Shown here piece by piece: positions 24,239-32,772 of a stretch of 64,000 nt of DNA. A model generated the notes under the pieces. The model was given only the letters and a program-made list of their open reading frames with translations, made no database searches and was not told the origin of the DNA. This DNA is from Armatimonadota bacterium (GTDB lineage: Bacteria > Armatimonadota > Fimbriimonadia > Fimbriimonadales > Fimbriimonadaceae). How positions within the stretch are numbered: position 1 is the first letter of the stretch; each line of letters starts with the position of its first letter. The position numbers and the translations under genes were made by a program. The stretch spans positions 496,404-560,403 of the forward strand of contig JAFDWR010000004.1 of NCBI GenBank assembly GCA_018268355.1, given 5' to 3'.

Positions 24239-25509
24239 GTCGATTTATCGTTTCGCCAAAGGCTTCGTCGTGGGTTGAGGTCCCGCAGGGAAGTCACTTC
24301 CCGATTCAAAACCTGCCGCTTTGCATCTTTGCCCACGCGAACGCGGACGAGCCGGTGCTCGGCACGCGGATCGGCGACAAGCTGATCGACCTTGGCGCGC
24401 TCATGGACCTCGAACTCCTGAGCGGTCCGGAAGACGAGGACGAGGCGGCGGAGTTTTACGAGTTCGGCTACCTGGATCCGCGCGTGTTTCGCCAGGTTCG
24501 CAAGGGGCTTTATGACATCCTGCGGGTGGACAACCCGAAGCTGCGCGACGACAAGTCGGCGAAGAAGGAGGTCTTTGTTGACCTTGCCGATGCCGACGTC
24601 CTTCTCCCCGCCGAGGTCCGCGCGTTTGTCGACTTTTACAGTGGGATCCACCACGCGAGCAACGTCGGACGGATGTTCCGCCCCGACCAACCGCCGCTCC
24701 TCCCGAACTATCGCCACCTGCCGATTGGTTACAACGGTCGCGCCTCGAGCCTGGTCGTCGATGGGGCTTCGATCCGCCGCCCCAACGTTCAGACCAAGGG
24801 TCCGAACGACGAGTTGCCGAGCTTTGGCCCCACCCGCGAGCTGGACTTTGAGCTAGAGCTTGGGTTCTTCGTCGGGATGGGAACGAATATGGGCGAGGCG
24901 ATCCCGATTGGTGACTGTGAAGAGCTGATTTCGGGCGTGGTGCTGGTCAACGATTGGTCGGCGCGCGACACCCAGCGATGGGAGTATCAGCCGCTCGGCC
25001 CCTTCCTCGCGAAGAGCTTCGCGACCTCGGTTTCGCCTTATCTGGTGAGCCTCGACGCTCTGGAGCCGTTCCGCGTGAACGGCATGCCCCAGGAGCCGGC
25101 CGTTTTGCCCCACCTTCGCGCGCCGAAGGCCTCGCACTACGACATCGAGCTTGAAGTTTCGATCCAGTCGCCGTCGATGAAGCAGCCGCAGGTGATCTGT
25201 CGCAGCAATGCGAAGAACCTGTATTGGTCGTTTGTCCAGCAGCTTGCGCACCAGTCGTCGAACGGCACCCCGCTGGAGACGGGCGACCTCTATGCGACGG
25301 GGACGATCTCGGGCGAGGCGGAAGGGACCTTCGGCAGCATGCTGGAGCTCACCTGGCGCGGCTCGAAGCCGATTGTGCTTTCTGAGACGGGCGAGGAGCG
25401 CACCTTCCTTGAGGACGGCGATGTGGTCACGATGACCGGCTGGGCTCAGGGCGAGGGGTATCGCGTGGGCCTGGGAACGGTCTCGGGCCGGGTTGAGCCT
25501 GCGTCGTAG
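24235..25509 (+). CDS. Fumarylacetoacetase-family hydrolase
   Basis: 424 residues, the length of full fumarylacetoacetases. SH3-like N-terminal domain (SHFPIQNLPLCIF), FVDFYSGIHHASNVGRMFRP with the catalytic His region (~138), YNGRASSLVVDGASIRRP, metal-binding acidic residues in DFELELGFFVG, LVNDWSARDTQRWEYQPLG (shown in part) and GDLYATGTISGEAEGTFG. It hydrolyses 4-fumarylacetoacetate to fumarate and acetoacetate, the last step of tyrosine degradation. Start at 24235 gives ATGA coupling with the gene before it; the frame extends upstream but only inside that gene. Confidence 0.93.
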   Translation: MSRFIVSPKASSWVEVPQGSHFPIQNLPLCIFAHANADEPVLGTRIGDKLIDLGALMDLELLSGPEDEDEAAEFYEFGYLDPRVFRQVRKGLYDILRVDNPKLRDDKSAKKEVFVDLADADVLLPAEVRAFVDFYSGIHHASNVGRMFRPDQPPLLPNYRHLPIGYNGRASSLVVDGASIRRPNVQTKGPNDELPSFGPTRELDFELELGFFVGMGTNMGEAIPIGDCEELISGVVLVNDWSARDTQRWEYQPLGPFLAKSFATSVSPYLVSLDALEPFRVNGMPQEPAVLPHLRAPKASHYDIELEVSIQSPSMKQPQVICRSNAKNLYWSFVQQLAHQSSNGTPLETGDLYATGTISGEAEGTFGSMLELTWRGSKPIVLSETGEERTFLEDGDVVTMTGWAQGEGYRVGLGTVSGRVEPAS

Positions 25510-25691
25510 ACGCTTTTTGGGGTGATTCCGAGGCTTGATTGCAGGGTTGCCCAATTGGGTGACGTGGTCCCTGTTGCTTGAGCATGGGTGCTGACCGTCG
25601 CTTAGTCACTCCAATTCACTTTTGAGAGTGGTGCTCGCCACTGCTGAGCGCCGAGAGTCCCATTGTCTACACGATGGGTAAGAAGACGACG

Positions 25692-25706
25692 TGCAAAATA
25701 TTTGCA
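25692..25706 (+). promoter_or_regulatory. Short palindrome upstream of RHS promoter
   Basis: A perfect 6-bp inverted repeat with a 3-base spacer (TGCAAA, ATA, TTTGCA) ends 15 bases before the -35 box. It is a candidate operator; no binding protein is known. Confidence 0.35.
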
Positions 25707-25721
25707 ATAAAGAAAAAGTAC

Positions 25722-25751
25722 TTGGCAAAAATGTAAGACCTGTTTTATAAA
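25722..25751 (+). promoter_or_regulatory. Promoter of RHS gene, leaderless
   Basis: TTGGCA, 18 bases, TATAAA, then 6 bases to the ATG at 25758. No Shine-Dalgarno sequence is present. The surrounding 70 bases are AT-rich, unlike the genes on each side. Confidence 0.7.
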
Positions 25752-25757
25752 GCTCCC

Positions 25758-28700
25758 ATGAGGTCATGGGTACGAACCACTCTCACCATCGTCGTTTGTT
25801 TTGCCTTGGTCCTGTCGCAGACCGCAGTTGCGATGGGCTCAGTTTCGTCGGCAATTGCCGCCTGGGCTGAGATTCAGCGACGAAAGCCCGCCAAGACTGA
25901 GACAGATCGGCCCACCCCCATTTTTAAGGGTGCGAACCCGCGCCGAGACGGGCGGCGCGCCTCCTGGTGGACGCCCAAGCTCCTGCGCGACCTGCGCGCC
26001 AACGAGCATCGAAACTGGCTGCGAGACGCGGAAGGGGCGGATCTCTATGCCTTCAGCAGCCTCGACAACCTCGTCGCGATGAGCTTCCAGACCGGTGGCG
26101 GTTCGGGCTCGGAGGGCGGCGGCCAGGGATCTGGCGAAGGTGGCTCGGGTTCCGGGGGATCGGGAACCACGGGCACGGGCGGCAGCGGCAGCGGCACGGG
26201 CGTCGGTGGTGGCGGTGGCGGTGGCGGCGGCGTGGGTTCGGCGGGCACCGGCATGACCGGCCTCACGAACACTAACACGGGCAACAAGCTCTCCGAACTC
26301 CCGATCGTGGGGTGGGGTGCGCGCGGCGACCTCAGCGTCGGCTTTGGCCTTGTCCACAACAGCAAGAACAACGTTGACGGCGAGTTTGGCTACGGCTGGG
26401 TCCACAGCTACGAGGTTCGGCTCGACTACACGCCGGGTTCTTCGGCGATCCTCCACATGCCGGACGGCCTCACGGTGCCCTTCACGGAGACCTCGGGCAC
26501 CTTCACGCCTGCACCTGGATTCGAAGCCGACCTGGTGAAGAACGGCGACGGCACCTTCTGCCTTACCTTCCGCGACAAGACGCGCTATTGGTTCTCGGCT
26601 CAGGGCTACCTGATGCTGGTCTTCGACCGATTCTGGAACGCGATCAGCCTCAACCGAAGCGTCTCGCAGCGGGTCACCTCGATTCAGTCGAACGACGGTC
26701 GCTACCTGGTCCTCAGCTACGACGCCGACGGCCACGTGTTCTCGGTCCTGGATTCCTCGGGCCGCGAATGGCGGTTCAACTACAACTCGGCGGGCGACCT
26801 CGCGAGTGTCGATTATCCGACGATCAACGGGACGAACCCGCGGCGCGAGTTCTCCTACAGCGCCGCGCACGACATCCTCACCGAGAAGGACTTTTCGGGC
26901 CGCATTTGGTCGTGGACCTATGACAGCCAGGAGCGGATGACCTCGGCGACCGACCCGGCGGGCCTCACCCGGACCTATGCCTATGGTTCGACCGCGACCA
27001 CGATCACCTTGCCCGGCGGGCAAACCGTGGTCGACAACTATTCCGACGGCCTCCTGGTCAGCCGGGTGGACCCGGCCGGGTTCTCGGACGCCTACACCTA
27101 TGACACCGGTCGGCGCGTGCTCACCCACACCGACAAGCGGGGAAAGGTTTGGACCTATACCTATGACACGCGCGGCAACCTGCTGACCGCGAAGGATCCG
27201 CTCAACCGGACGGTCACCACCACCTATAACACGGACGATCGCCCGGTCACCATCACTGACCCGAACGGCGCGGTGACCACGTTTAGCTATGGCTTCCACG
27301 GAGTGCTGACCTCGGCGACTGACCCGCTTGGGCGTGTCGTCACGACCTCGACTTACGACGCCCTTGGCCAGGTGACGAGTGTGACCGATGCCCTCGGCCG
27401 GACCTCGAGCTTCACTTATAACGGCTTTGGGAATGTGGTTTCGAGCACGAATCCGGCGGGCCAGACCACGACCGCGACCTATGACACCATGGGTCGGCCG
27501 CTGACGACCTCGGACGCGCTGGGCCGGACGACCACGGTGAGCTATGACGCTTGGGGTCGACCCGTTTCGACCGCGATGCCGGGCGGGATCACCAGTTCGC
27601 TCAGCCTTGACCTCGACGGTCGGACGCTTTCTGGCACGGACCCGCTGGGCCGGGTGGGCACCGTTTCGTATGACGCGGGTGGCCGTGTGGTCAGCTCTAC
27701 CAACGCGAAGGGCGAATCCTCGAGCCTGACCTATGACTCGAGTGGTCGGGTGGTCGCGTCGACGAATGCAAGGGGATTCTCGACGACCTACACCTACACG
27801 TCGCGCGGCCAGCTCGCGACGATGACCCTGCCCGATGGTGCGGTGGAGTCGTATGCCTACAACGCGGCGGGCCAGGCGACTGCCTTCACCAACCCGGTTG
27901 GTCAGACGATCCTCTACGCCTATGACGATGCCGGCCAGATGACCGCCATCGACTATCCCACCGGCACTGACACCACGTTTACCTATGACGCGGGCGGTCG
28001 GCGGACGTCGATGACCGATTCCACCGGAACGACGACCTGGACCTATAACGCGGCCTCCGAACTGGTGGGATTGAGCCAGCCGGGCTCGACCCTCAGCTAT
28101 GCCTATAACGCAGCGGGTCAGCGCACCGCGATGACGCGGGTGGGTACGGGGACGACCACGACGAGCTATGACGCCTTTGGGCGCGTGGCTTCGGTCACCA
28201 ACCCGTTTGGCGAGACAACCTCGCTGACCTATGACGGGCTCTCGCGCCCGGTGGTCAAGACGATGGCCAATGGCTTCACCGAGTCCATGGTCTATGACGC
28301 GGCCGGGCGCCCTTCGACCGTTCAATTGAAGGATGGGTCGGGGGCGGCAGTTCGCACCGAGACCTACACCTATGACCTCGCGGGGAACGTGCTTTCGGCG
28401 ACCCGAAACGGCACCGCGACGACCTACACCTACGACGCGATTGACCAGCTCCTGACCGAGTCGAAGCCGGGATATTCCGCCACGTACACCTATGACGCGA
28501 ACGGCAACCGCCTCTCGCGCACGGTGAATGGGTCGACCGACACCTACAGCTATGATGGCGGCGACAAGTTGCTTTCGGTCGTCTCGCCTTCGGGCACGCG
28601 GACCTATTCGTATGATGCGGCGGGTCGGACGACCGCGATTGCGGGCCCATCGGGCATTCGGACCTTCACCTACGACTTTGAGTCGCGGATCACGGGGATC

Positions 28701-29666
28701 ACGGGTCCGGGCTTCAGCGGCTCGTATGGCTACAACGGGTTCGACACCCGGGTCTCCAAGGTTGAGAATGGGGTCTCGCGGGCGTTTGTCCGCGATGGCT
28801 CGGGCGTTACTGCGCCTGTTCTGAGCGATGGCGCGGCGGACTATACGCCCGGGATTTCGGAGCGGCGAGGCGGGGTTTCGACCTTCTTCGCGTCGGTCCT
28901 GAAGAACTCGGACGTGCAGGTCGGCGCTTCGGCGGTGAGCGCGGAGCGGCAGTACGATGCGTTCGGCAATGTGCTCGGGTCTTCGGGGACTTGGAAGTCG
29001 CCGTTCGGCTACGCGGGTTCGTTTGGCTACCAAGAGGATGAGTCGGGCTACAAGCTGCTTGGCCACCGCACCTACGACCCGGACACGGGTCGCTTCCTGA
29101 CCCGCGACCCGGCGAAGGACGGCCGGAACTGGTACGCGTACTGTGGGAACAACCCGGTGACGAGCGCGGACCCGGCGGGGTTGGAGCCTCAACAGAGGGT
29201 CACCTACCTCTACAAGTTGGTGCGCCCTGACGGCTCCATCCTTAAGTTTGGCATTACCTACAACTTAGACACGAGATATTCGAGATTGATGCGCAAGTGG
29301 TGGGATTTTGAAATTGAGCCCATAATCTGGGATCATGACCGAGCTTTCATTCGATCCATGGAAAGAATGCTGGAAATGGAGATGCCAGGTGAGTGGAACT
29401 ATGTCAAATGGGCTGGCACTGCTGCAAATGCTCTAGGTAAAGCTTGTCTTGTTGTAGCAATTGTAGCCTTTGGGTACGATCTAATCAAAAATGGCCCCGA
29501 ATCAGCATTCAAGAATCTAGTTGGTTGGGGTTTAGTAGAAGGAGCACTCGCACGAGTCGAACAGTATCTTAACTCGACCTTAACACCATTCGTCAAGGAG
29601 AGCACCAGGGGAATTGAGAATTTTCGACTAGGAAGATGTGGGCTTACAAGGGAAGATATTGAATAG
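25758..29666 (+). CDS. Secreted RHS/YD-repeat polymorphic toxin with GIY-YIG-like tip
   Basis: 1302 residues. Signal peptide (TTLTIVVCFALVLSQTAVA), a Gly/Ser linker (about 112-168), then a long array of YD repeats (GR..TY.YD), which in this family build a hollow shell around a C-terminal toxin. The shell ends with the RHS core signature RTYDPDTGRFLTRDPAKDG and YCGNNPVTSADPAGL, closing at Leu1142. Residues 1143-1302 differ in composition (AT-rich DNA) and contain TYLYKL (1149-1154), LKFGIT (1162-1167), Arg1173 and Glu1202 in a spacing like GIY-YIG nucleases, then a hydrophobic helix (1228-1240). The tip is probably a DNA-cutting toxin used against competitors. The next gene overlaps its stop. 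No Tc/VgrG partner is nearby. Confidence 0.87.
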   Translation: MRSWVRTTLTIVVCFALVLSQTAVAMGSVSSAIAAWAEIQRRKPAKTETDRPTPIFKGANPRRDGRRASWWTPKLLRDLRANEHRNWLRDAEGADLYAFSSLDNLVAMSFQTGGGSGSEGGGQGSGEGGSGSGGSGTTGTGGSGSGTGVGGGGGGGGGVGSAGTGMTGLTNTNTGNKLSELPIVGWGARGDLSVGFGLVHNSKNNVDGEFGYGWVHSYEVRLDYTPGSSAILHMPDGLTVPFTETSGTFTPAPGFEADLVKNGDGTFCLTFRDKTRYWFSAQGYLMLVFDRFWNAISLNRSVSQRVTSIQSNDGRYLVLSYDADGHVFSVLDSSGREWRFNYNSAGDLASVDYPTINGTNPRREFSYSAAHDILTEKDFSGRIWSWTYDSQERMTSATDPAGLTRTYAYGSTATTITLPGGQTVVDNYSDGLLVSRVDPAGFSDAYTYDTGRRVLTHTDKRGKVWTYTYDTRGNLLTAKDPLNRTVTTTYNTDDRPVTITDPNGAVTTFSYGFHGVLTSATDPLGRVVTTSTYDALGQVTSVTDALGRTSSFTYNGFGNVVSSTNPAGQTTTATYDTMGRPLTTSDALGRTTTVSYDAWGRPVSTAMPGGITSSLSLDLDGRTLSGTDPLGRVGTVSYDAGGRVVSSTNAKGESSSLTYDSSGRVVASTNARGFSTTYTYTSRGQLATMTLPDGAVESYAYNAAGQATAFTNPVGQTILYAYDDAGQMTAIDYPTGTDTTFTYDAGGRRTSMTDSTGTTTWTYNAASELVGLSQPGSTLSYAYNAAGQRTAMTRVGTGTTTTSYDAFGRVASVTNPFGETTSLTYDGLSRPVVKTMANGFTESMVYDAAGRPSTVQLKDGSGAAVRTETYTYDLAGNVLSATRNGTATTYTYDAIDQLLTESKPGYSATYTYDANGNRLSRTVNGSTDTYSYDGGDKLLSVVSPSGTRTYSYDAAGRTTAIAGPSGIRTFTYDFESRITGITGPGFSGSYGYNGFDTRVSKVENGVSRAFVRDGSGVTAPVLSDGAADYTPGISERRGGVSTFFASVLKNSDVQVGASAVSAERQYDAFGNVLGSSGTWKSPFGYAGSFGYQEDESGYKLLGHRTYDPDTGRFLTRDPAKDGRNWYAYCGNNPVTSADPAGLEPQQRVTYLYKLVRPDGSILKFGITYNLDTRYSRLMRKWWDFEIEPIIWDHDRAFIRSMERMLEMEMPGEWNYVKWAGTAANALGKACLVVAIVAFGYDLIKNGPESAFKNLVGWGLVEGALARVEQYLNSTLTPFVKESTRGIENFRLGRCGLTREDIE

Positions 29667-29914
29667 GCTGCATTTCGGAAAATCTGGAGTCTTGAGCGCT
29701 CGACTAAGCGCTCTTGGCTACCTGTCCCACTTGAAGGAGATCGTCAGATATTTGGATTCATCCGAGATTGAGCCCTATGACTTAAGTGTGAGCTCGATAG
29801 TAATTGATACAGTTGCTCCTATGCATCACAAATCGAATGAATACACAAAAGCCGGGCTTTATCAGGTTAGAGTTTATCAAGATGTTGACATAGTGTGGCT
29901 AGCATTTCGAATAT
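29230..29914 (+). other. AT-rich exchanged segment (toxin tip plus 5' half of partner)
   Basis: Base composition drops sharply from the GC-rich RHS body shortly after 29220 and returns at about 29915, inside the next gene, exactly where identity with the downstream paralogue begins. The segment therefore looks like one imported cassette spanning the toxin tip and the 5' half of the adjacent gene. Confidence 0.65.
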
Positions 29915-30219
29915 TGCCCTTTCAGTACGAAAACGGCGAGGCGACCTTCCTCTACCACCTCGTCACCATGCTCCAAGAGGGCACCCGGAAGGCGGCCCCA
30001 AGGCTGAAGAAAAAGCTTCCGGACTTTGATTCCGAGCGGTTCATCCAGGATGTTGATGAGGCGATCAAGGCCCACCTCGCGACGGTGAAGCTCAATGAAT
30101 CCGTGCCGATTCCGAGGGATTTCAAGCTCGTCTACGACCAGCTCATCAAGGAGGGCAAGGACCCCGCCGACCACGGACTCGGATTCCTGAAACAGCCCCC
30201 CTTCGAGTCGATGGACTAA
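29659..30219 (+). CDS. Putative immunity protein for the RHS tip
   Basis: 186 residues from a TTG that overlaps the RHS stop by 8 bases. The TTG is chosen because it aligns residue for residue with the start of the downstream paralogue (NRLHFG versus RKLDFG) and has GGGAAG just upstream. The first ~85 residues are AT-rich and divergent (ARLSALGYLSHLKEIVRYLD); from LPFQYENGEATFLYH on, the protein is almost identical to the 30935 gene. No signal peptide. Position and overlap are typical of polymorphic-toxin immunity genes; the family is not one I recognise. Confidence 0.72.
   Translation: MNRLHFGKSGVLSARLSALGYLSHLKEIVRYLDSSEIEPYDLSVSSIVIDTVAPMHHKSNEYTKAGLYQVRVYQDVDIVWLAFRILPFQYENGEATFLYHLVTMLQEGTRKAAPRLKKKLPDFDSERFIQDVDEAIKAHLATVKLNESVPIPRDFKLVYDQLIKEGKDPADHGLGFLKQPPFESMD
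29915..30017 (+). repeat. 103-bp perfect repeat, copy 1
   Basis: Identical base for base to 31191-31293 (offset 1276). Similarity continues with scattered changes to the ends of both genes but falls away sharply upstream. Confidence 0.95.
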
Positions 30220-30258
30220 GGCCTCAAAGGCGCAGACTCTCTGCCGCGATAGAATTGG

Positions 30259-30843
30259 ATGCAATCAATGGAGGCGCCAGGATTTCCTTTTCGATTCTGG
30301 ACGATCACGGCCTACAACGGTCCGGAGCACATGATCTATGGCAAAACGTGGATCGTCTATTGCCTTAGTGATCCGATTCAGTTGCTTTCTGACGAGGGCG
30401 AGGACCTTGACTGTGTCTCAATATCGCCCGATGTGGAAGGTTCGGTGGGCAAGGTCCCGATGCCGAAGGGCAATCGAAAGCCCTCTTTGATCCGCAAAAC
30501 CGGCGCCAAGTACTACTCCACTGATTTCGTCATCACCCTGGATGATCTCCGGTTATCCGATGAGGAGCTCGTCGAGAAAATCATCTCTCACCTGGAGGCC
30601 ATCAAGCAGGAACGGGCCCGCGTAGACGAGAAGCGAAACTACGCGATCCCAGTCGGGGCCTTCCTGGAACGCATGGATAGAGCGATGGCGAAGTACCGTG
30701 AGCTTGCTCTTGGGCCACTATCGGACACCTTTCTCAAGTCGGATATGTACCGCTGGAGTCAGCACCACGCGAATGCCCGGATTGATCAGTCCCTCTATGA
30801 TCTGAGTCCGACGCCGTTCTCAGGCACGGACGAGGGCGAATGA
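30259..30843 (+). CDS. Unknown protein between the two paralogues
   Basis: 194 residues, no signal peptide, unrelated to the paralogues on each side. The N-terminal half is beta-like (FPFRFWTITAYNGPEHMIYGKTWIVYCLSD), followed by SPDVEGSVGKVPMPKG and a long charged helix (SDEELVEKIISHLEAIKQERARVDEKR in part). It may be an orphan immunity or accessory protein kept from an earlier toxin. An ATG three codons further (30268) is an alternative start. I do not recognise the family. Confidence 0.65.
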   Translation: MQSMEAPGFPFRFWTITAYNGPEHMIYGKTWIVYCLSDPIQLLSDEGEDLDCVSISPDVEGSVGKVPMPKGNRKPSLIRKTGAKYYSTDFVITLDDLRLSDEELVEKIISHLEAIKQERARVDEKRNYAIPVGAFLERMDRAMAKYRELALGPLSDTFLKSDMYRWSQHHANARIDQSLYDLSPTPFSGTDEGE

Positions 30844-30898
30844 CGAGAACTCAACCTATCGCCATCTGCTACTTGATCCAGGGCACTATTCATGCGGA

Positions 30899-30928
30899 CT
30901 GACGCTCGACCATCCCGCAGACGACAAT
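30899..30928 (+). promoter_or_regulatory. Promoter-like boxes before 30935 gene
   Basis: CTGACG, 18 bases, GACAAT, then exactly 6 bases to the ATG at 30935. No Shine-Dalgarno site. The displaced paralogue would thus have its own leaderless transcript. Confidence 0.45.
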
Positions 30929-30934
30929 AAAGCC

Positions 30935-31495
30935 ATGCGAAAGCTCGATTTCGGTGTATCTGGTGTCGTGAGCATCCGGCTCGGCGCGCTGGGCTACCTC
31001 TCCCATCTCGATCGCATCATGAAGCGCCTGGATGAGGCCGAGATTGATTCTTATTCACCCAGCATCCGGCTCATCTCCATTGACACGGTGTCCCCGATGG
31101 ACCACGAAGACTCGTCGAACATGAAGGCGGGGCTGTACTATGTCAGGGTCTACCAGGACTTCGACCTCGCGGGATTGTCGTTCAAGGTCCTGCCCTTTCA
31201 GTACGAAAACGGCGAGGCGACCTTCCTCTACCACCTCGTCACCATGCTCCAAGAGGGCACCCGGAAGGCGGCCCCAAGGCTGAAGAAAAAGCTGCCGGAC
31301 TTTGATTCCGAGCGGTTCATTCAGGACGTCGATGAGGCGATCAAGGCATACCTTGCAACGGTCACGCTGAGCGAAAACGTGCCAATCCCAAGGGAATATA
31401 GGCTCGTCTACGACCAGCTCATCAAGGAGGGCAAGGACCCCGCCGACCACGGGCTTGGGTTCCTGAACCAGCCGCCCTTCGAACCGATGGCTTAA
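30935..31495 (+). CDS. Paralogue of the putative immunity protein
   Basis: 186 residues, same length as the 29659 product. The N-terminal half is recognisably related (VSIRLGALGYLSHLDRIMKRLD; STDTVSPMDH-like segment ISIDTVSPMDHED) but clearly diverged and encoded by GC-rich DNA like the host; the C-terminal half is nearly identical, including a 103-bp perfect block. It looks like the older copy, left behind when a new toxin tip and partner front half were acquired. Its stop codon overlaps the stop of the convergent SGNH gene. Confidence 0.72.
   Translation: MRKLDFGVSGVVSIRLGALGYLSHLDRIMKRLDEAEIDSYSPSIRLISIDTVSPMDHEDSSNMKAGLYYVRVYQDFDLAGLSFKVLPFQYENGEATFLYHLVTMLQEGTRKAAPRLKKKLPDFDSERFIQDVDEAIKAYLATVTLSENVPIPREYRLVYDQLIKEGKDPADHGLGFLNQPPFEPMA
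31191..31293 (+). repeat. 103-bp perfect repeat, copy 2
   Basis: Identical to 29915-30017. The lack of any difference, even at third codon positions, suggests recent duplication or gene conversion. Confidence 0.95.
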
Positions 31496-32736
31496 GACCC
31501 CAGCGGAACCAAGCTAAACCGGTGGGCCTGCGGGCGGGCGACCTCGCGCATCCGGCGCATGACCTCGATCTCAAGGGCCTCGTTCGCCCGAAGCGCGTTC
31601 TCGCGGGCCTTCGCGTTCACCTCACGCAGGCCAATCTCAATCGTCCGCCACATCGAATAGCGGAGCGCGGCGCGCTGCTGGACGAGCAAGGCGACGTTCC
31701 AGGCCTGGCGGCTCATCGGAGTGTCATAGGGGGCGAGGTCGATGCCGTCGGCAAGCTGCTCGCGGGTGAATTCACCGATAACGACGTCGTCGATCGTCAG
31801 CCGATAGGTCGGGCTGGGCAAACCGGCCACGCGGAGGCTCTGGCGGTTGAGGTCGGTCATCACGCCGCCAGCGCGGACAACGAGGGCGACGCGCGGGTTC
31901 TTGTATTCCAGCGGGAAGGGAAGCGAGGCGTCGGTTTGAGTCCAGGCGATCGTCGAACCAAAATCGACATCACGGACCCACGTGTAGACGCGGTTCAGCA
32001 CCTTTTTTGAACCTGCATCGAGCTCGAGGGCGCTGACGGTGGGGGGTGCCTTCCAAGCCTTGAGGATCGAATAGGCCATCGCGAGGTGGCCGGCGGGCTC
32101 GGGGTGAATCCGGTCGGGGATGAGTCGCCGGGCAACGTCGGGGCTATATTCCTTTGCCTTGCGAAGGATGTCGACGAGCGGCGTGTTGAGGTCAACAAGG
32201 CCCGCGCCGGTTTCCTTGGCCACCGATTCGACCACGTCGCCATACCGAACTAGGGTCGAATTGTAGCCACCGGGAAAAGCGGGATCCTGGTTGATGTCGT
32301 CGTAAGGCGAAGGCTTAAAGAGCACAAATCGGACGCCGGGCACCGCTCCGCCGACCTTGGTCATGAGGCCAACGAGGCCGGTTCGAAACGAATCGAGCAG
32401 CTTTTCTTCAGCGGGGCGGACGTTGCCGTCGTTCATGCCGAGCATGACGGTGACGACGGTCGGCTTGCGCGAAATCACGTCGCGCTCGAGGCGAACGTCG
32501 AGGGTGCCGCCCGATCCGCCGGTGATCCGGTCTCCCGACCAGCCCGAATTCACCCAGGCCACGCGCATCTCGGGGAACCGAGTGAGCACAAAGGTTTCGA
32601 GGTAGCGGGCGTAGGTGCCGTTGTCGGTGATGCTGTCGCCATAGGTGACCACGCGGTCCCCATCCTTCAGGAAGAAGCCTTCAGAAGAGCGCATCGGCTG
32701 AGCAAGCGCAAGGAAGGCAAGGGCGGCAACAGGCAT
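31492..32736 (-). CDS. Secreted SGNH/GDSL hydrolase
   Basis: 414 residues: signal peptide (PVAALAFLALAQPMRSSEG), then SGNH blocks: block I VVTYGDSITDNGTYA with the nucleophile Ser, Gly in WVNSGWSGDRI, Asn in VMLGMNDGNV, and DRIHPEPAGH with the catalytic Asp/His. A second domain from about residue 250 is beta-rich, ending with a helix. It is likely an esterase acting on polysaccharide or other esters outside the cytoplasm. Start at 32736 is supported by the promoter immediately before it; longer frames would overlap lpxK. Confidence 0.88.
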   Translation of the reverse strand: MPVAALAFLALAQPMRSSEGFFLKDGDRVVTYGDSITDNGTYARYLETFVLTRFPEMRVAWVNSGWSGDRITGGSGGTLDVRLERDVISRKPTVVTVMLGMNDGNVRPAEEKLLDSFRTGLVGLMTKVGGAVPGVRFVLFKPSPYDDINQDPAFPGGYNSTLVRYGDVVESVAKETGAGLVDLNTPLVDILRKAKEYSPDVARRLIPDRIHPEPAGHLAMAYSILKAWKAPPTVSALELDAGSKKVLNRVYTWVRDVDFGSTIAWTQTDASLPFPLEYKNPRVALVVRAGGVMTDLNRQSLRVAGLPSPTYRLTIDDVVIGEFTREQLADGIDLAPYDTPMSRQAWNVALLVQQRAALRYSMWRTIEIGLREVNAKARENALRANEALEIEVMRRMREVARPQAHRFSLVPLGS

Positions 32737-32742
32737 GACCCG

Positions 32743-32772
32743 ACGATACCAGCCCCAGAATTCGACGTACAA
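32743..32772 (-). promoter_or_regulatory. Promoter of SGNH hydrolase gene
   Basis: On the minus strand TTGTAC, 18 bases, TATCGT, then 6 bases to the ATG at 32736. The -35 box overlaps the first base of the divergent lpxK start codon. Confidence 0.7.

Noticed and set aside
25839-29192. A 1117-codon open frame antisense to the RHS gene
   Set aside because: It arises from the GC-rich YD-repeat codons on the other strand, is dominated by Arg/Gly/Val and has no domain; the plus-strand gene has signal peptide and RHS core.
25758-31495. Insertion sequence as the source of the AT-rich segment
   Set aside because: No transposase, terminal inverted repeats or target duplication were seen around it.
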